Source: Ignavibacteria bacterium UBA2333
Lineage (GTDB): Bacteria > Bacteroidota > Ignavibacteria > Kapaibacteriales > Kapaibacteriaceae
Assembly: GCA_002344895.1 (NCBI GenBank)
Contig: DDUR01000094.1
Location: 1-27,330 of the forward strand
Direction of reading: 5' to 3'
DNA length: 27,330 bases
Shown here: piece by piece, positions 1-8,300 of the stretch
How positions within the stretch are numbered: position 1 is the first letter of the stretch
Layout of the letters: each line of letters starts with the position of its first letter
The notes under the pieces: model-generated
What the model saw: the letters and a program-made list of their open reading frames with translations, nothing else
Told to the model about the DNA's origin: nothing
Databases searched by the model: none
Made by a program: the position numbers and the translations under genes

Positions 1-128
1 GGTGACGCTGGGTGACGCGGGGTGACGCGGGGTGACGCTGGGTGACGCTGGCCGACGCTGGGTGACGCTGGGTGACGCTGGCCGACGCTGGGTGACGCGG
101 GGTGACGCGGGGTGACGCTGGCCGACGC
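1..128 (+). repeat. 10-bp tandem array (array 1), G-rich strand on +
   Basis: Thirteen units, the last one partial, run in perfect 10-bp register. Three variants occur: GGTGACGCTG (A), GGTGACGCGG (B) and GCCGACGCTG (C), in the order A B B A A C A A C B B A C. The array may continue left of the window. It has the same orientation as arrays that elsewhere follow the 3' end of plus-strand genes, so a plus-strand gene probably ends just upstream. Its function is unknown. The 10-bp period is close to one helical turn. Confidence 0.95.
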
Positions 129-260
129 ATCGTTCCAATCATAAAGCTCTGGCAGGTCAGCATGTGTCGTCGAACGTCGGCCTATACGATCACATGTCAG
201 CCAACGTCGTAAGGCGTCACCCGGCTGTCACGTTTTGAGGTCCTCAACGCACAACGCTGT

Positions 261-767
261 ATGGCAATTACCAATACACACGTCTTTGAGCTGATCAAAC
301 AGACGGAGATGGAGATCTTTTCAAAGATCAATTCCTGGAATGATCCCAATTCATGGGACATCAAGAGTCAAATACAGCGATCCACATTGTCTATCTCGAA
401 CAATATCATTGAGGGCGCGGCACGAGGAACAGTAGCTTCACTTCTACACTTCATCATGATTGCTGATGGCTCGATCCAAGAAACAAAGAACGCACTGCGC
501 GTTGCACTCTCATTGTCACTACTCAATCCCGATGAGGAATCTGAACTCCGTAGCAAGCTCAGTAAGATCTCCATAGGTCTGATAAAACTTGCACACAAAC
601 AGCTTGAGTTTCACCCTACGTATAATGGCAAGTATCGAGAGATCATATTGCGTCGAATAGAATCAATGAATAAATCATTCAATAAGACTAACCATCACAA
701 TCAACCCCGCGTGGAAAAAACTGACGAACACAACCACGAGAACAACGACCAACCCCCGGAAGACTAG
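261..767 (+). CDS. Four-helix-bundle (S23 / 23S rRNA intervening-sequence-type) protein
   Basis: This 168-residue protein belongs by pattern to the S23-like four-helix-bundle family. Visible hallmarks are FELIKQTEMEIFSKI near the N-terminus, then SQIQRSTLSISNNIIEGAARG at about residues 36-56 (family pattern Q..R...SI..NI.EG..R), then the helix FIMIADGSIQETKNAL (family pattern F..iA.GS..E...L). The family was named from ORFs in 23S rRNA intervening sequences and includes Avd of diversity-generating retroelements. No rRNA or template repeat is visible nearby, so the role is unknown. The C-terminal 40 residues are polar and rich in H, N and E, which the core family lacks. The gene lies between a plus-oriented (1-128) and a minus-oriented (771-877) decamer array, as if in the loop of an inverted pair. 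The start is the ATG nearest the conserved N-terminus, with no clear Shine-Dalgarno. Confidence 0.85.
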   Translation: MAITNTHVFELIKQTEMEIFSKINSWNDPNSWDIKSQIQRSTLSISNNIIEGAARGTVASLLHFIMIADGSIQETKNALRVALSLSLLNPDEESELRSKLSKISIGLIKLAHKQLEFHPTYNGKYREIILRRIESMNKSFNKTNHHNQPRVEKTDEHNHENNDQPPED

Positions 768-770
768 ACA

Positions 771-877
771 CCCCGCGTCACCCTGCGTCACCCTGCGTCA
801 CCCCGCGTCACCCGGCGTCACCCCGTGTCACCCGGCGTAACCCAGCGTCACCCTGCGTCACCCGGCGTAACCCGGCG
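771..877 (-). repeat. 10-bp tandem array (array 2), G-rich strand on -
   Basis: About eleven units of the type CGTCACCC(T/C/G)G, which is the decamer read on the minus strand, fill the gap between two convergent genes. On the minus strand the array starts at the stop codon of the gene at 878-2143: the TGA lies in the first degenerate unit, TTGACGCCGG. It is complementary in type to array 1, so the two bracket the four-helix-bundle gene as an inverted pair. Confidence 0.92.
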
Positions 878-2143
878 TCAAGTTTTCTGCTTCTTCTTCT
901 TCGCCGCCGGAAACAAGATATTATTCAGAATCAGCCGATAGCCCGGTGAGGTTTTATGCAAACTCAAATCCGTTGGTGGGTCACCAACATTATGACGGTA
1001 GTCTTCGGGATCGTGGCCGCCGTACCAGGTAAATGTGCCACGACCCACATTGCCGTGAATGTAACGCACTTGGTCCGTGCCATCGCGTTCGGCGAGAACG
1101 GTGACGGACTTTTTAATGAGGTCTTTGTGGAAGGCCGTGGTTTGTCCGAGGAAACCACGGACAACGTTTACGTGACACTGTGTGAGCATCGTTGGCACGG
1201 GATCGTACTTGGCCGAGAAGTCGAACAACGTGAAGTAGTCACTTGCCTCGTTGGCGAGTAAGAGATTCGCATCAATGTCGATGTTCGAATACTCATATTC
1301 CATGGGATTGGTAATCACACGGAAGTTCTGAAAGGCAAACGTTCTCGAGAAGTCGAGTCGGTCATTACAATCCGGTTCGGCAGGGTCACCATCAAACGGA
1401 CGTTCCACAATATCTATTCCGGCAGCCGCCAGCGCAATGTCATACGTATCCGTAGCACTACACATGGCAAACATAAATCCTCCACCTGTGATATAATCAC
1501 GGATTTTCTCAACAACGGCTTTTTTTAGCTCCGAGACCTTTTTATAGCCCAACTTACGTGCCGTACTCTCGAGTAGGGCAACTTGTTGGATGTACCATGG
1601 TTGTGTGGCCGCAGAGGAATAGAACTTTCCGTACTGACCCGTAAAGTCTTCATGATGGAGGTGTAACCAGTCATACTCGGAAAGTTTACCGTTAATCACC
1701 TCTTCGTCCCACAGCTTCTCGTACTTCACCTCGGCATATTCCATGGCAAGGGTAACGGCATCATCCCAGGGACGGAATCCGGGTGGAACGTAGACGGCAA
1801 TACGTGGGGCCTTTTCCAGGCGCACCACTTCCATGTTCACGTTCTCGCGTTGTACGTCGGCATAGATACTGGCAGCCGATGCACCATCGAGTTCTTCGAA
1901 CAACACACCACGAATACGACATTCGGCCTTAATCTCCGTGGTAGCATCGAGCATAAACGAGCCGCCACGATAATTCAGGAGCCAGTCCACCGGCATGTCC
2001 TTTGTGAGCACCCAGTACGTTATACCGTAGGCCTTCAGGTGGTCTGTTTGCGATAGATCCATGGGGATGAGCATCTTCTGCGCAACGGCAGAGCAGACCA
2101 TCACACCAAGAACAACAACAAGAGAAAGGGAACGCTTCAGCAT
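878..2143 (-). CDS. Secreted protein of the family usually labelled 'asparagine synthetase B' (Bacteroidota type)
   Basis: This 421-residue protein has a clear Sec signal: MLKRS, a hydrophobic stretch LVVVLGVMVCSAVA, then cleavage near AVA-QK. The mature part begins with LIPMDLSQTDHLKAYG, and LLNYRGGSF follows. I recognise both from Bacteroidota proteins that databases call asparagine synthetase B. It lacks what a real AsnB needs: there is no N-terminal Cys2 for the glutaminase and no PP-loop SGGxDS. The GGGFMFAMCSATDTYD region near residue 220 and the tail YGGHDPEDYRH suggest a secreted GATase-like or DUF4159-like fold, which is an inference. The C-terminus is lysine-rich (AAKKKKQKT). Expected location is periplasm or cell surface. 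The stop codon merges into decamer array 2. Confidence 0.8.
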   Translation of the reverse strand: MLKRSLSLVVVLGVMVCSAVAQKMLIPMDLSQTDHLKAYGITYWVLTKDMPVDWLLNYRGGSFMLDATTEIKAECRIRGVLFEELDGASAASIYADVQRENVNMEVVRLEKAPRIAVYVPPGFRPWDDAVTLAMEYAEVKYEKLWDEEVINGKLSEYDWLHLHHEDFTGQYGKFYSSAATQPWYIQQVALLESTARKLGYKKVSELKKAVVEKIRDYITGGGFMFAMCSATDTYDIALAAAGIDIVERPFDGDPAEPDCNDRLDFSRTFAFQNFRVITNPMEYEYSNIDIDANLLLANEASDYFTLFDFSAKYDPVPTMLTQCHVNVVRGFLGQTTAFHKDLIKKSVTVLAERDGTDQVRYIHGNVGRGTFTWYGGHDPEDYRHNVGDPPTDLSLHKTSPGYRLILNNILFPAAKKKKQKT

Positions 2144-2201
2144 AGACGTGAAGTTACGATGCAGTTGCCGAGGTATTTTGTGACGGAGAATTCAAACACA
2201 C

Positions 2202-2861
2202 ATGATATCAGCCATCATCATCATCACCCTGTGGTCCGGCCTGTTAACCTTTACACTAACAACAGGCCCCCTTCACCCCTTACTCACTCCTCTTCTGGTG
2301 ATGATACAAGGCTTTCTCTATACGGGATTGTTTATCACAGCCCACGATGCCATGCATGGAACGGTCTCACGTTCGGCACGCACGAACCGGATTGTGGGCA
2401 CCTTATGTGCGCTACTGTTTGCCGGCCTCTCGTATTCACGGCTCTACACCAACCACCACCGACACCATACAACGCCTGCCCACGACACGGACGACCCGGA
2501 TTACCACCCCAGCGGACGTCTGATCCCGTGGTTTACGGCCTTTATGGTACGCTATGCCACCATCTCGCAACTCCTTGGAATGGCAGTAGCATACAACATC
2601 TTTGCACACGTTTTCCACATCCCCAAGTGGGTGTTATTAACATACTGGATCCTTCCGGCGTTTTTGGGCACGTTTCAGTTGTTTTATGTGGGCACATATC
2701 TACCACATCGTAAACCCCACACGGCCGACATGCGCCACAATGCCCGGTCGATGCCCAAACACCACGTCCTTGCCTTCCTCGCCTGCTACTTCTTTGGATA
2801 CCACGCCGAACACCACGAACGTCCCGGCATCCCCTGGTACCGACTATGGAAATACCGGTGA
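2202..2861 (+). CDS. crtW: Beta-carotene ketolase, CrtW type (membrane fatty-acid-hydroxylase fold)
   Basis: This 219-residue integral membrane protein carries the di-iron histidine clusters of CrtW ketolases: HDAMHG at about residues 49-54, NHHRHH at about 84-89, TYLPHR at about 165-170 and YHAEHHERPGIPWYRLW near the C-terminus. Hydrophobic segments lie between them. CrtW adds 4/4' keto groups to beta-carotene or hydroxylated carotenoids, giving echinenone, canthaxanthin or astaxanthin-type pigments. The protein is slightly short because the usual N-terminal extension is missing. No other carotenoid gene is visible, so the pathway must be elsewhere. It is divergent from the secreted protein gene (58 bp apart), so the promoters lie between them. 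Its TGA stop is part of the first decamer of array 3 (GGTGACGC). A CrtZ-like hydroxylase is less likely, given TYLPHR and the EHH..P..PW end. Confidence 0.87.
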   Translation: MISAIIIITLWSGLLTFTLTTGPLHPLLTPLLVMIQGFLYTGLFITAHDAMHGTVSRSARTNRIVGTLCALLFAGLSYSRLYTNHHRHHTTPAHDTDDPDYHPSGRLIPWFTAFMVRYATISQLLGMAVAYNIFAHVFHIPKWVLLTYWILPAFLGTFQLFYVGTYLPHRKPHTADMRHNARSMPKHHVLAFLACYFFGYHAEHHERPGIPWYRLWKYR

Positions 2862-2993
2862 CGCTTGCTTACGCTGTGTGATGCTGGATGACGCTGGGTG
2901 ACGCTGGGTGACGCTGGATGACGCTGGGTGACGCTTGCTTACGCTGGATGACGCTGGATGACGCTGGGTGACGCTGGGTGACGCTGCGATCAC
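2857..2993 (+). repeat. 10-bp tandem array (array 3), overlaps the crtW stop codon
   Basis: About fourteen units of G(G/A)TGACGCTG type, with variants TGCTTACGCT and GTGATGCTG. The first unit contains the crtW stop codon. Together with array 4 it forms an inverted pair separated by roughly 27 nt, so the transcript between crtW and the next gene could fold into a long imperfect hairpin. Confidence 0.92.
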
Positions 2994-3020
2994 CGCGTAG
3001 AATTGATTTGCACAATGAAA

Positions 3021-3079
3021 CGTCGGCCAGCGTAACCCGGCGTCGGCCAGCGTCAGCCCGTGTAACCCCGCGTAACCCA
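3021..3079 (-). repeat. 10-bp tandem array (array 4), inverted partner of array 3
   Basis: Six units on the minus strand (CGTCGGCCAG, CGTAACCCGG, CGTCAGCCCG, TGTAACCCCG and similar) lie 21 bp upstream of the next plus-strand start. The orientation is opposite to array 3. The unit variants are not simple copies of those in array 3, so pairing would be imperfect. Confidence 0.88.
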
Positions 3080-3100
3080 TTTTTCCCGTATTTTCCCCTC

Positions 3101-3523
3101 ATGACTCTACAGGACATCGACACCGTAACCAGTGTACTGGGAAATGCCGAAGATCTCGGTGGTGGCACATGGTTTTGGAACCTGCGTGACGAGACATCGG
3201 GGCGCGTTCTGGCATTAACCGTATCGACAACGGTCGACATGGGGGCTGGACCGGAAACCATCGTCTCGGCGCAGACCCATCAGGGCTATGTAGAACTCCA
3301 CGGCGTAACGGCCTGCATGGTCATCGAGCCCGACGAAGTGATGTTTGTGACGAAACGTGACGACACCTTCAGCAGCCTGGTTGTGGGCAAAACATGTACG
3401 TGTTCGCAGTTTGCGAACATCCGCGCCTCACTCATTCGGACGGACCTCACGGCAGTTGACCCGGCGGCACTCATGGCGGCCATGCAACTCTCGTTGGCCG
3501 AGTCCCTGCTCGAAACCCTCTGA
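3101..3523 (+). CDS. Hypothetical protein, 140 aa
   Basis: I do not recognise a family. The start ATG at 3101 lies just past array 4; an upstream in-frame start would translate the repeat and is unlikely. The protein reads as an alpha/beta domain: a short N-terminal helix (DIDTVTSVLGNAED), then beta-rich segments (TWFWNLRDETSGRVLALTVS, ETIVSAQTHQGYVELHG, CMVIEPDEVMFVTK), then a C-terminal helical part ending AALMAAMQLSLAESLLETL. CTCSQF at about residue 107 holds two cysteines. There is no signal peptide or membrane segment. It sits 33 bp upstream of ybeY on the same strand and may be co-transcribed with ybeY-smg. Codon choice looks like its neighbours, so I think it is a real, lineage-specific gene. 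Confidence 0.65.
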   Translation: MTLQDIDTVTSVLGNAEDLGGGTWFWNLRDETSGRVLALTVSTTVDMGAGPETIVSAQTHQGYVELHGVTACMVIEPDEVMFVTKRDDTFSSLVVGKTCTCSQFANIRASLIRTDLTAVDPAALMAAMQLSLAESLLETL

Positions 3524-3556
3524 CCTCCTTTCTGACACACAGCGAAACGCCGATAC

Positions 3557-3970
3557 GTGCCCATTACCGTTACCATTACCAATGCATCCGGAAGTCGTTA
3601 CCGCGGCAAAACCGAGATGACGGATATTGTGAAGGGGGCGTTAAAGGGGCACAAGGTCACGTTAGCGCGTGTAGACATCATCCTCTTGAATGACCGCGAC
3701 ATACGTCGGCTCAACAAGAAGTACCTTCAGCATGACTATGCGACGGACGTCATCACCTTTCCGATTGACGACGAACCGTTATTTGGAGAAATTTACATTT
3801 CTCTCGACACGGCTCGGCGTCAGGCACACGAGGAAGGTGTTGGAGTCGTCAACGAACTCTGTCGGCTTGCCGTGCACGGTGCATTACACCTGCTCGGTCA
3901 TGACGACACCACCGACGAGCAGCGTCGGGCCATGCAAAAACTTGAAAACCGCTACCTTTCTCGCCTATGA
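3557..3970 (+). CDS. ybeY: Endoribonuclease YbeY (rRNA maturation/quality control)
   Basis: This 137-residue protein carries the YbeY zinc-binding signature HGALHLLGHDD at about residues 108-118 (pattern H..(x)H....GH), preceded by the family motif YATDVITFPIDD and GEIYIS. YbeY is a single-strand endoribonuclease involved in 16S rRNA 3'-end processing and 70S quality control in the cytoplasm. The length is normal for the family. The start is GTG at 3557, giving MPITVTITN. Its stop overlaps the next gene's start by ATGA (3967-3970), which indicates translational coupling to smg. Confidence 0.95.
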   Translation: MPITVTITNASGSRYRGKTEMTDIVKGALKGHKVTLARVDIILLNDRDIRRLNKKYLQHDYATDVITFPIDDEPLFGEIYISLDTARRQAHEEGVGVVNELCRLAVHGALHLLGHDDTTDEQRRAMQKLENRYLSRL

Positions 3971-4440
3971 ATGATCGGTACATCGTCGAACGAATCATGG
4001 AAATCATCGCCTTCGTTATCGCCGAGCGCAAGCTTGGTGAACCGTTGTCGCGTATTGAGCTCGACGAACTCTCCCGTCGTGGATATACGGAAAGCGAAAT
4101 ATCCGCCGCCCTCAGCTGGATCCTTGAACGTCAGCAGGCACATCCTGAAGAAGAGACCCCGGACACCTCACGTCCGGCCAGTTTCCGCGTCTTACACGGC
4201 ATTGAACAAGACCTCCTCCGCGCCGACGCCTGGGGCCTCTTGTTATCCTATCGCGACCTTGGATTCCTGAGCAACGAAGACATTGAGGCCATCCTCGAGC
4301 GTGCCGTACTCATGGGCTCAGAGGGTCGTATCTCCCAAAGCGACATCAAAGCCCTCGTCGCCGCCTACGTTATGCATCAATTCCCTACTCCTGGTACCGG
4401 CAACAGAAACCTGTTGGCTGGGAATGATACGGTGAATTGA
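3967..4440 (+). CDS. smg: Smg / DUF494 family protein
   Basis: This 157-residue protein matches the DUF494 (Smg) family: N-terminal MNDRYIVERIMEIIAFVIAE, a helical ELSRRGYTESEISAALSWILER segment at about residues 35-56, a central LRADAWGLLLSYRDLGFLS block and the C-terminal SDIKALVAAYVMHQF. The biochemical role of Smg is not established; in proteobacteria it sits near dprA and def. Here it is coupled to ybeY by an ATGA overlap. The last residues (PTPGTGNRNLLAGNDTVN) look like a loose tail, and the stop lies directly before a G-rich tandem array. The array may have been captured at the 3' end. Confidence 0.88.
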   Translation: MNDRYIVERIMEIIAFVIAERKLGEPLSRIELDELSRRGYTESEISAALSWILERQQAHPEEETPDTSRPASFRVLHGIEQDLLRADAWGLLLSYRDLGFLSNEDIEAILERAVLMGSEGRISQSDIKALVAAYVMHQFPTPGTGNRNLLAGNDTVN

Positions 4441-4592
4441 TGGGGTTGATGGTGGGGTGGCAGATGGGGTTAATGATGGGGTTAATGGTGGGGAGGCAGA
4501 TGGGGTTAATGATGGGGAGGCAGATGGGGTTAATGATGGGGAGGCAGATGGGGTTAATGGTGGGGAGGCAGATGGGGTTAATGATGGGGAGA
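4441..4592 (+). repeat. G-rich tandem array (array 5) after smg
   Basis: Units of about 24 bp, built from GGGGTTAATGATG/GTG and GGGGAGGCAGAT, follow the smg stop directly. The unit length is a multiple of 3, so the array stays open when translated, but I do not regard it as coding. GGGG runs are spaced by about 8 nt, so G-quadruplex formation is possible but loop lengths are long. Array 6 is the inverted partner. Confidence 0.93.
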
Positions 4593-4718
4593 TAGAAAAT
4601 TTCTCTCATCAACCGAATCACCACAGCACTTCACCGAAGATCGACAAGTCCAATCATCGTCAAGCTCATAAGATGCTAATAAACGTGAATTTGTACAAAA
4701 CATAGAATTATCAATATG
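4593..4718. other. Loop region between inverted arrays 5 and 6
   Basis: About 125 bp of AT-richer sequence lies between the two inverted G/C-skewed arrays. I see no gene, tRNA or strong hairpin in it. Confidence 0.5.
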
Positions 4719-4800
4719 GCCCATCTTTACCCCCATCTGTCTCCCCACCTGCCTCCCCACCTTTAACCCCATCTGCCTCCCCACCATTAACCCCACCTTC
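4719..4800 (-). repeat. G-rich tandem array (array 6), inverted partner of array 5
   Basis: CCCCATCTGCCTCCCCACC and TTAACCCCATC units are the reverse complement of array 5. On RNA, arrays 5 and 6 could form a stem of more than 60 bp directly upstream of the tRNA gene. Confidence 0.92.
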
Positions 4801-4811
4801 CCAACATTCTC

Positions 4812-4885
4812 GGCCTCGTAGCTCAGCAGGATAGAGCGACGCTTTCCTAAAGCGTGGGTCGGAGGTTCAAATCCTCTCGAGGCCG
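4812..4885 (+). tRNA. tRNA-Arg, anticodon CCT
   Basis: A complete cloverleaf can be drawn. The acceptor stem is GGCCTCG / CGAGGCC (7 bp), and the D arm is GCTC-AGCAGGATA-GAGC. The anticodon stem ACGCT/AGCGT has loop TTCCTAA, giving anticodon CCT. The T arm is GGAGG-TTCAAAT-CCTCT and the discriminator is G. CCA is not encoded. It sits at the left border of the accessory region, a common integration site, but I found no second copy of its 3' end in the window. Confidence 0.95.
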
Positions 4886-5293
4886 CAAGCACGCCGGGTT
4901 ACACCGGCTTACACGGGGTTACGCTGGGCCCACGCAGGGTTACGCAGGGTGACGCGGGCCCACGCCGGGTTACACCGGCTTACGCGGGGTTACGCGGGGT
5001 TCTGTGTTGTGTCGTTTCCCACCGGTTTTACCGCCGGCTGATCGTTGCCCCTCCGGGGCAACCAATTCCTCTCAGTCTCTCCGGAGGGGTGCAGTATATC
5101 GATTACGCCGAGTTACGCTGGATGTCGAGCATGGAAGATCGTATCACAATATTCCTGTCAATAAAAAGAAACGTCGAGTTGCGATATCTTGCAGTTGATG
5201 AGGAAAACACACATGAACGTGTCATACGAAATGAGGACAACCTTGCTGAAGAATTGAGAACGAACGAATACAATAACATGTGATCTCGTTTCC
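4886..5293 (+). repeat. Composite repeat copy 1: decamer array + GC palindromes + 146-bp block
   Basis: Part a (4888-5000): decamers of the GGGTTACGCG / GGGCCCACGC type. Positions 4952-4995 are identical to 21927-21970 (44 nt). Part b (5001-5100): a low-complexity stretch, then GCCGGCTGATCG and the hairpin GTTGCCCC-TCC-GGGGCAAC (5044-5062), followed by CTCCGGAGGGG. Positions 5033-5060 equal 22017-22044. Part c (5148-5293): a 146-bp block matching 18537-18682 without gaps, with about 11 mismatches by hand alignment. The block holds a short open frame (IFLSIKRNVELRYLA...NEYNNM, stop 5281-5283) open in both copies. I do not recognise it. No transposase is present. Confidence 0.88.
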
Positions 5294-5300
5294 ATTTCTT

Positions 5301-5325
5301 CCCCCACCTTCCCCTACCCTCCCCC
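5301..5325 (-). promoter_or_regulatory. Potential G-quadruplex motif upstream of hsdR
   Basis: Four C-runs on the plus strand (5301-5305, 5311-5314, 5317-5319, 5321-5325) are separated by loops of 5, 2 and 1 nt. On the minus strand this fits the standard G3+N1-7 quadruplex pattern. It lies 26 bp before the hsdR start codon, on the template strand, where it could hinder transcription or replication. Function is inferred from position only. Confidence 0.5.
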
Positions 5326-5350
5326 ATCTCCATTCTGCACAAACGACTGT

Positions 5351-8300
5351 ATGGCGAACTCAGAACATCTATATCCGATAGCATCTGACGATCCTCCAAA
5401 ACTCCTTAAGGAATCTGCTCTTGAGTCGTGGTTTATTGAACAGCTCAAGGATCTGAAGTACGTTTATCGGGAAGACATTCGAAATCGTAAAGCGCTAGAG
5501 GATAACTTTCGCGTCAAGTTTGAAGCACTCAATCAAGTCAATCTGTCAGACGCTGAATTCGGGCGTTTGCTGGATGAAATTGTTACGGATGATGTGTATA
5601 CGGTATCGAAGAGATTACGTGAGCGCAATTCGTTTACACGTGATGATGGTACTCCGTTGAACTATACCTTGGTGAATACCAAGGACTGGTGTAAAAACGA
5701 CTTTGAAGTCGTAAATCAGTTGACGATGAACACGGATCACAGCCGTCATCGGTATGATGTGATGATACTCATCAACGGCGTTCCCATTGTACAGGTTGAA
5801 CTCAAGGCACTGGGTATCAACCCACGTCGTGCCATGGAGCAAATCGTTGAATACAAAAACGATCTGGGTAATGGATATACAAAAACATTACTCTGTTTCC
5901 TGCAGCTCTTTGTTGTGAGTAACCGCGACCGCACGTATTACTTCGCCAATAACAATGCGCGGCATTTCACATTTAATGCAGATGAACGATTTCTGCCGAT
6001 TTATGAGTTTGCCGACGAGTCAAACAAGAAGATCACACATCTTCAGTCGTTCGCAGAGTCGTTCCTGCAGAAGTGCACGCTGGCAAAAATGATCAGTCGA
6101 TACATGGTCCTCATTGCCAGTGAGCAGAAGCTGATGATGATGCGACCCTATCAGATCTATGCTGTGCAGCACATTGTTCAGTGCATCAATGACAATAAAG
6201 GGAATGGATATATCTGGCATACAACGGGAAGTGGTAAAACCCTGACGTCGTTTAAAGCATCAACACTGCTCAAGGAAAACGACAACATCCACAAATGTGT
6301 GTTTGTCGTAGACCGTAAGGATCTTGACCGACAAACGCGTGAGGAGTTTAACCGTTTCCAGGAGGGATGTGTTGAGGAAAACACCAATACAAGTACGTTG
6401 GTACGACGTTTACTTTCTGATGACTATGCTGACAAGGTTATCGTTACGACAATTCAAAAATTAGGTCTTGCTCTTGACAATAGTAAAAAGGCTGGCAGTG
6501 GGCAGAGTGGCGGTAAATCATCACAGCCATCCTATGCATCCCAGCTCGCAACATTACGCGACAAACGAATGGTCTTCATTTTTGATGAATGCCATCGGTC
6601 ACAATTCGGTGAGAACCACCGCACCATCAAGAACTTCTTTCCGAATGCACAACTGTTTGGATTTACGGGTACCCCCATCTTTGAAGTTAATGCCTCGGCA
6701 CAGAAAATCGAGGAAAACATTGGCTCAATGAGGACAACGGAAGACCTTTTTCACAAATGTCTTCACTCCTATACGATTACCCATGCCATTGAAGACGGCA
6801 ACGTCCTCCGATTCCATGTAGACTACTTTAAACCAGACAAAGACGTTGTCCTTGCACCAGGCCAGGCACCAGGAAAGCGTGCTGTCGTTGAAGCCATCCT
6901 CAACAAACACGACGCGGCCACCAGCCACCGTCGGTTTAATGCGCTGCTTGCTACGTCATCCATTAACGACGCGATTGCCTATCACAACCTCTTTGCTGAG
7001 ATCCAGGCAGAGCGACAACAGAACGATCCTGACATTGTCCCATTAAACATTGCCTGTGTTTTCTCTCCACCTGCCGATGGCGACCCAGATATTAAACAAA
7101 TCCAGGAAGACCTGCCAACGGAGCTTGAGGACAACAAGGTTGACCCCGAGGGCAAGAAGGCGGCGTTACAGAACATCATCAAAACGTACAACGAACATTA
7201 CGGGACCAATCACCGAATATCTGAGTTCGACCAATACTATCAGGACGTTCAAAAACGTATCAAGGACCATCAGTGGTCAAACAGCGACTTTGCACCGACG
7301 AACAAGATCGATATCACGATCGTCGTTGACATGCTGTTAACTGGCTTCGACTCAAAGTACCTCAACACCCTCTACGTTGACAAGTCACTCAAACATCACG
7401 GCCTTATTCAGGCCTTCTCGCGAACAAATCGTGTCTTAAACGCCACCAAACCCTACGGCAACATCCTCGACTTCCGTCAGCAACAAGAATCCGTCGATAC
7501 TGCCATCACCCTCTTCTCTGGCGAAAAAACCACTGAACCGCCGCAGAAAATCTGGCTTGTGGAGCGTGCGCCGGTGGTTATCGACAAACTCCAGGCAGCT
7601 GTGGCAAAACTCAACGAGTTTATGTCGGCACATGACCTTCCAACCACACCCGACGCCGTTGCCAACCTACGTGGCACGGAAGCACGTATTGGCTTCATCG
7701 AACATTTTAAAGAAGTACAACGACTACGCACACAGCTCGAACAGTACACGGACCTTACTCCTGACGAAGCAGCCACGATTGAAGACATCCTGCCGGAAGC
7801 AGAACATCGTGGATTCCGTGGTGCCTACCTCGAAACATCAGCACGAATCAAGAACGAAACGACCACAGAACCTGAAAACTGGCGTACGAAGTATAACGTC
7901 AGCCAACTCGACTTCGAATTTGTCCTCTTCGCCTCAAGCGTCATCGACTACGACTACATCATGAGTCTGCTTGCCAAGTACTCCTCCAGGCGTCCAGGCA
8001 AAACAACAATGACTCGTGAACAACTCATCAGTCTCATTCATGCCGATGCGAAGTTCCTCGACGAACGAACAGACATCACGGACTACATCAACACACTCAA
8101 GGCAGGTGAAGGACTCAGTGAACAAGACATACGTGAGGGATATACAAGGTTTAAGGCCGAGAAAAATGCGCAAGAACTTACTCGGATAGCAGAGCGACAT
8201 GACATCCCGTCGGAAACCCTTCAACACTTTGTAGACACCATCCTCAGCGTCATGATCTTTGATGGTGAACACCTCAGCGACCTCTTTGCATCAAAAAACC

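Noticed and set aside
1..128. CRISPR array
   Set aside because: The units are contiguous 10-mers without spacers, and no cas gene is present. The other arrays are the same.
2159..2713. Long overlapping frame on the plus strand (184 aa)
   Set aside because: It is out of frame with crtW, which has all catalytic histidine clusters; the shadow is rich in P, H and T and has no family.
2844..3261. Minus-strand frames over arrays 3 and 4 (repeats of RHPASSSV)
   Set aside because: These are translations of the decamer array with 30-bp periodicity, not genes.
4457..4705. Open frame of 82 aa with an 8-residue repeat (EADGVNDG)
   Set aside because: It is the translation of the 24-bp G-rich array, whose unit length is a multiple of 3. 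The array also has an inverted non-coding partner and no start signal.
5044..5062. Rho-independent terminator
   Set aside because: The hairpin GTTGCCCC-TCC-GGGGCAAC is strong but no T-run follows; it is better explained as part of the palindromic repeat.
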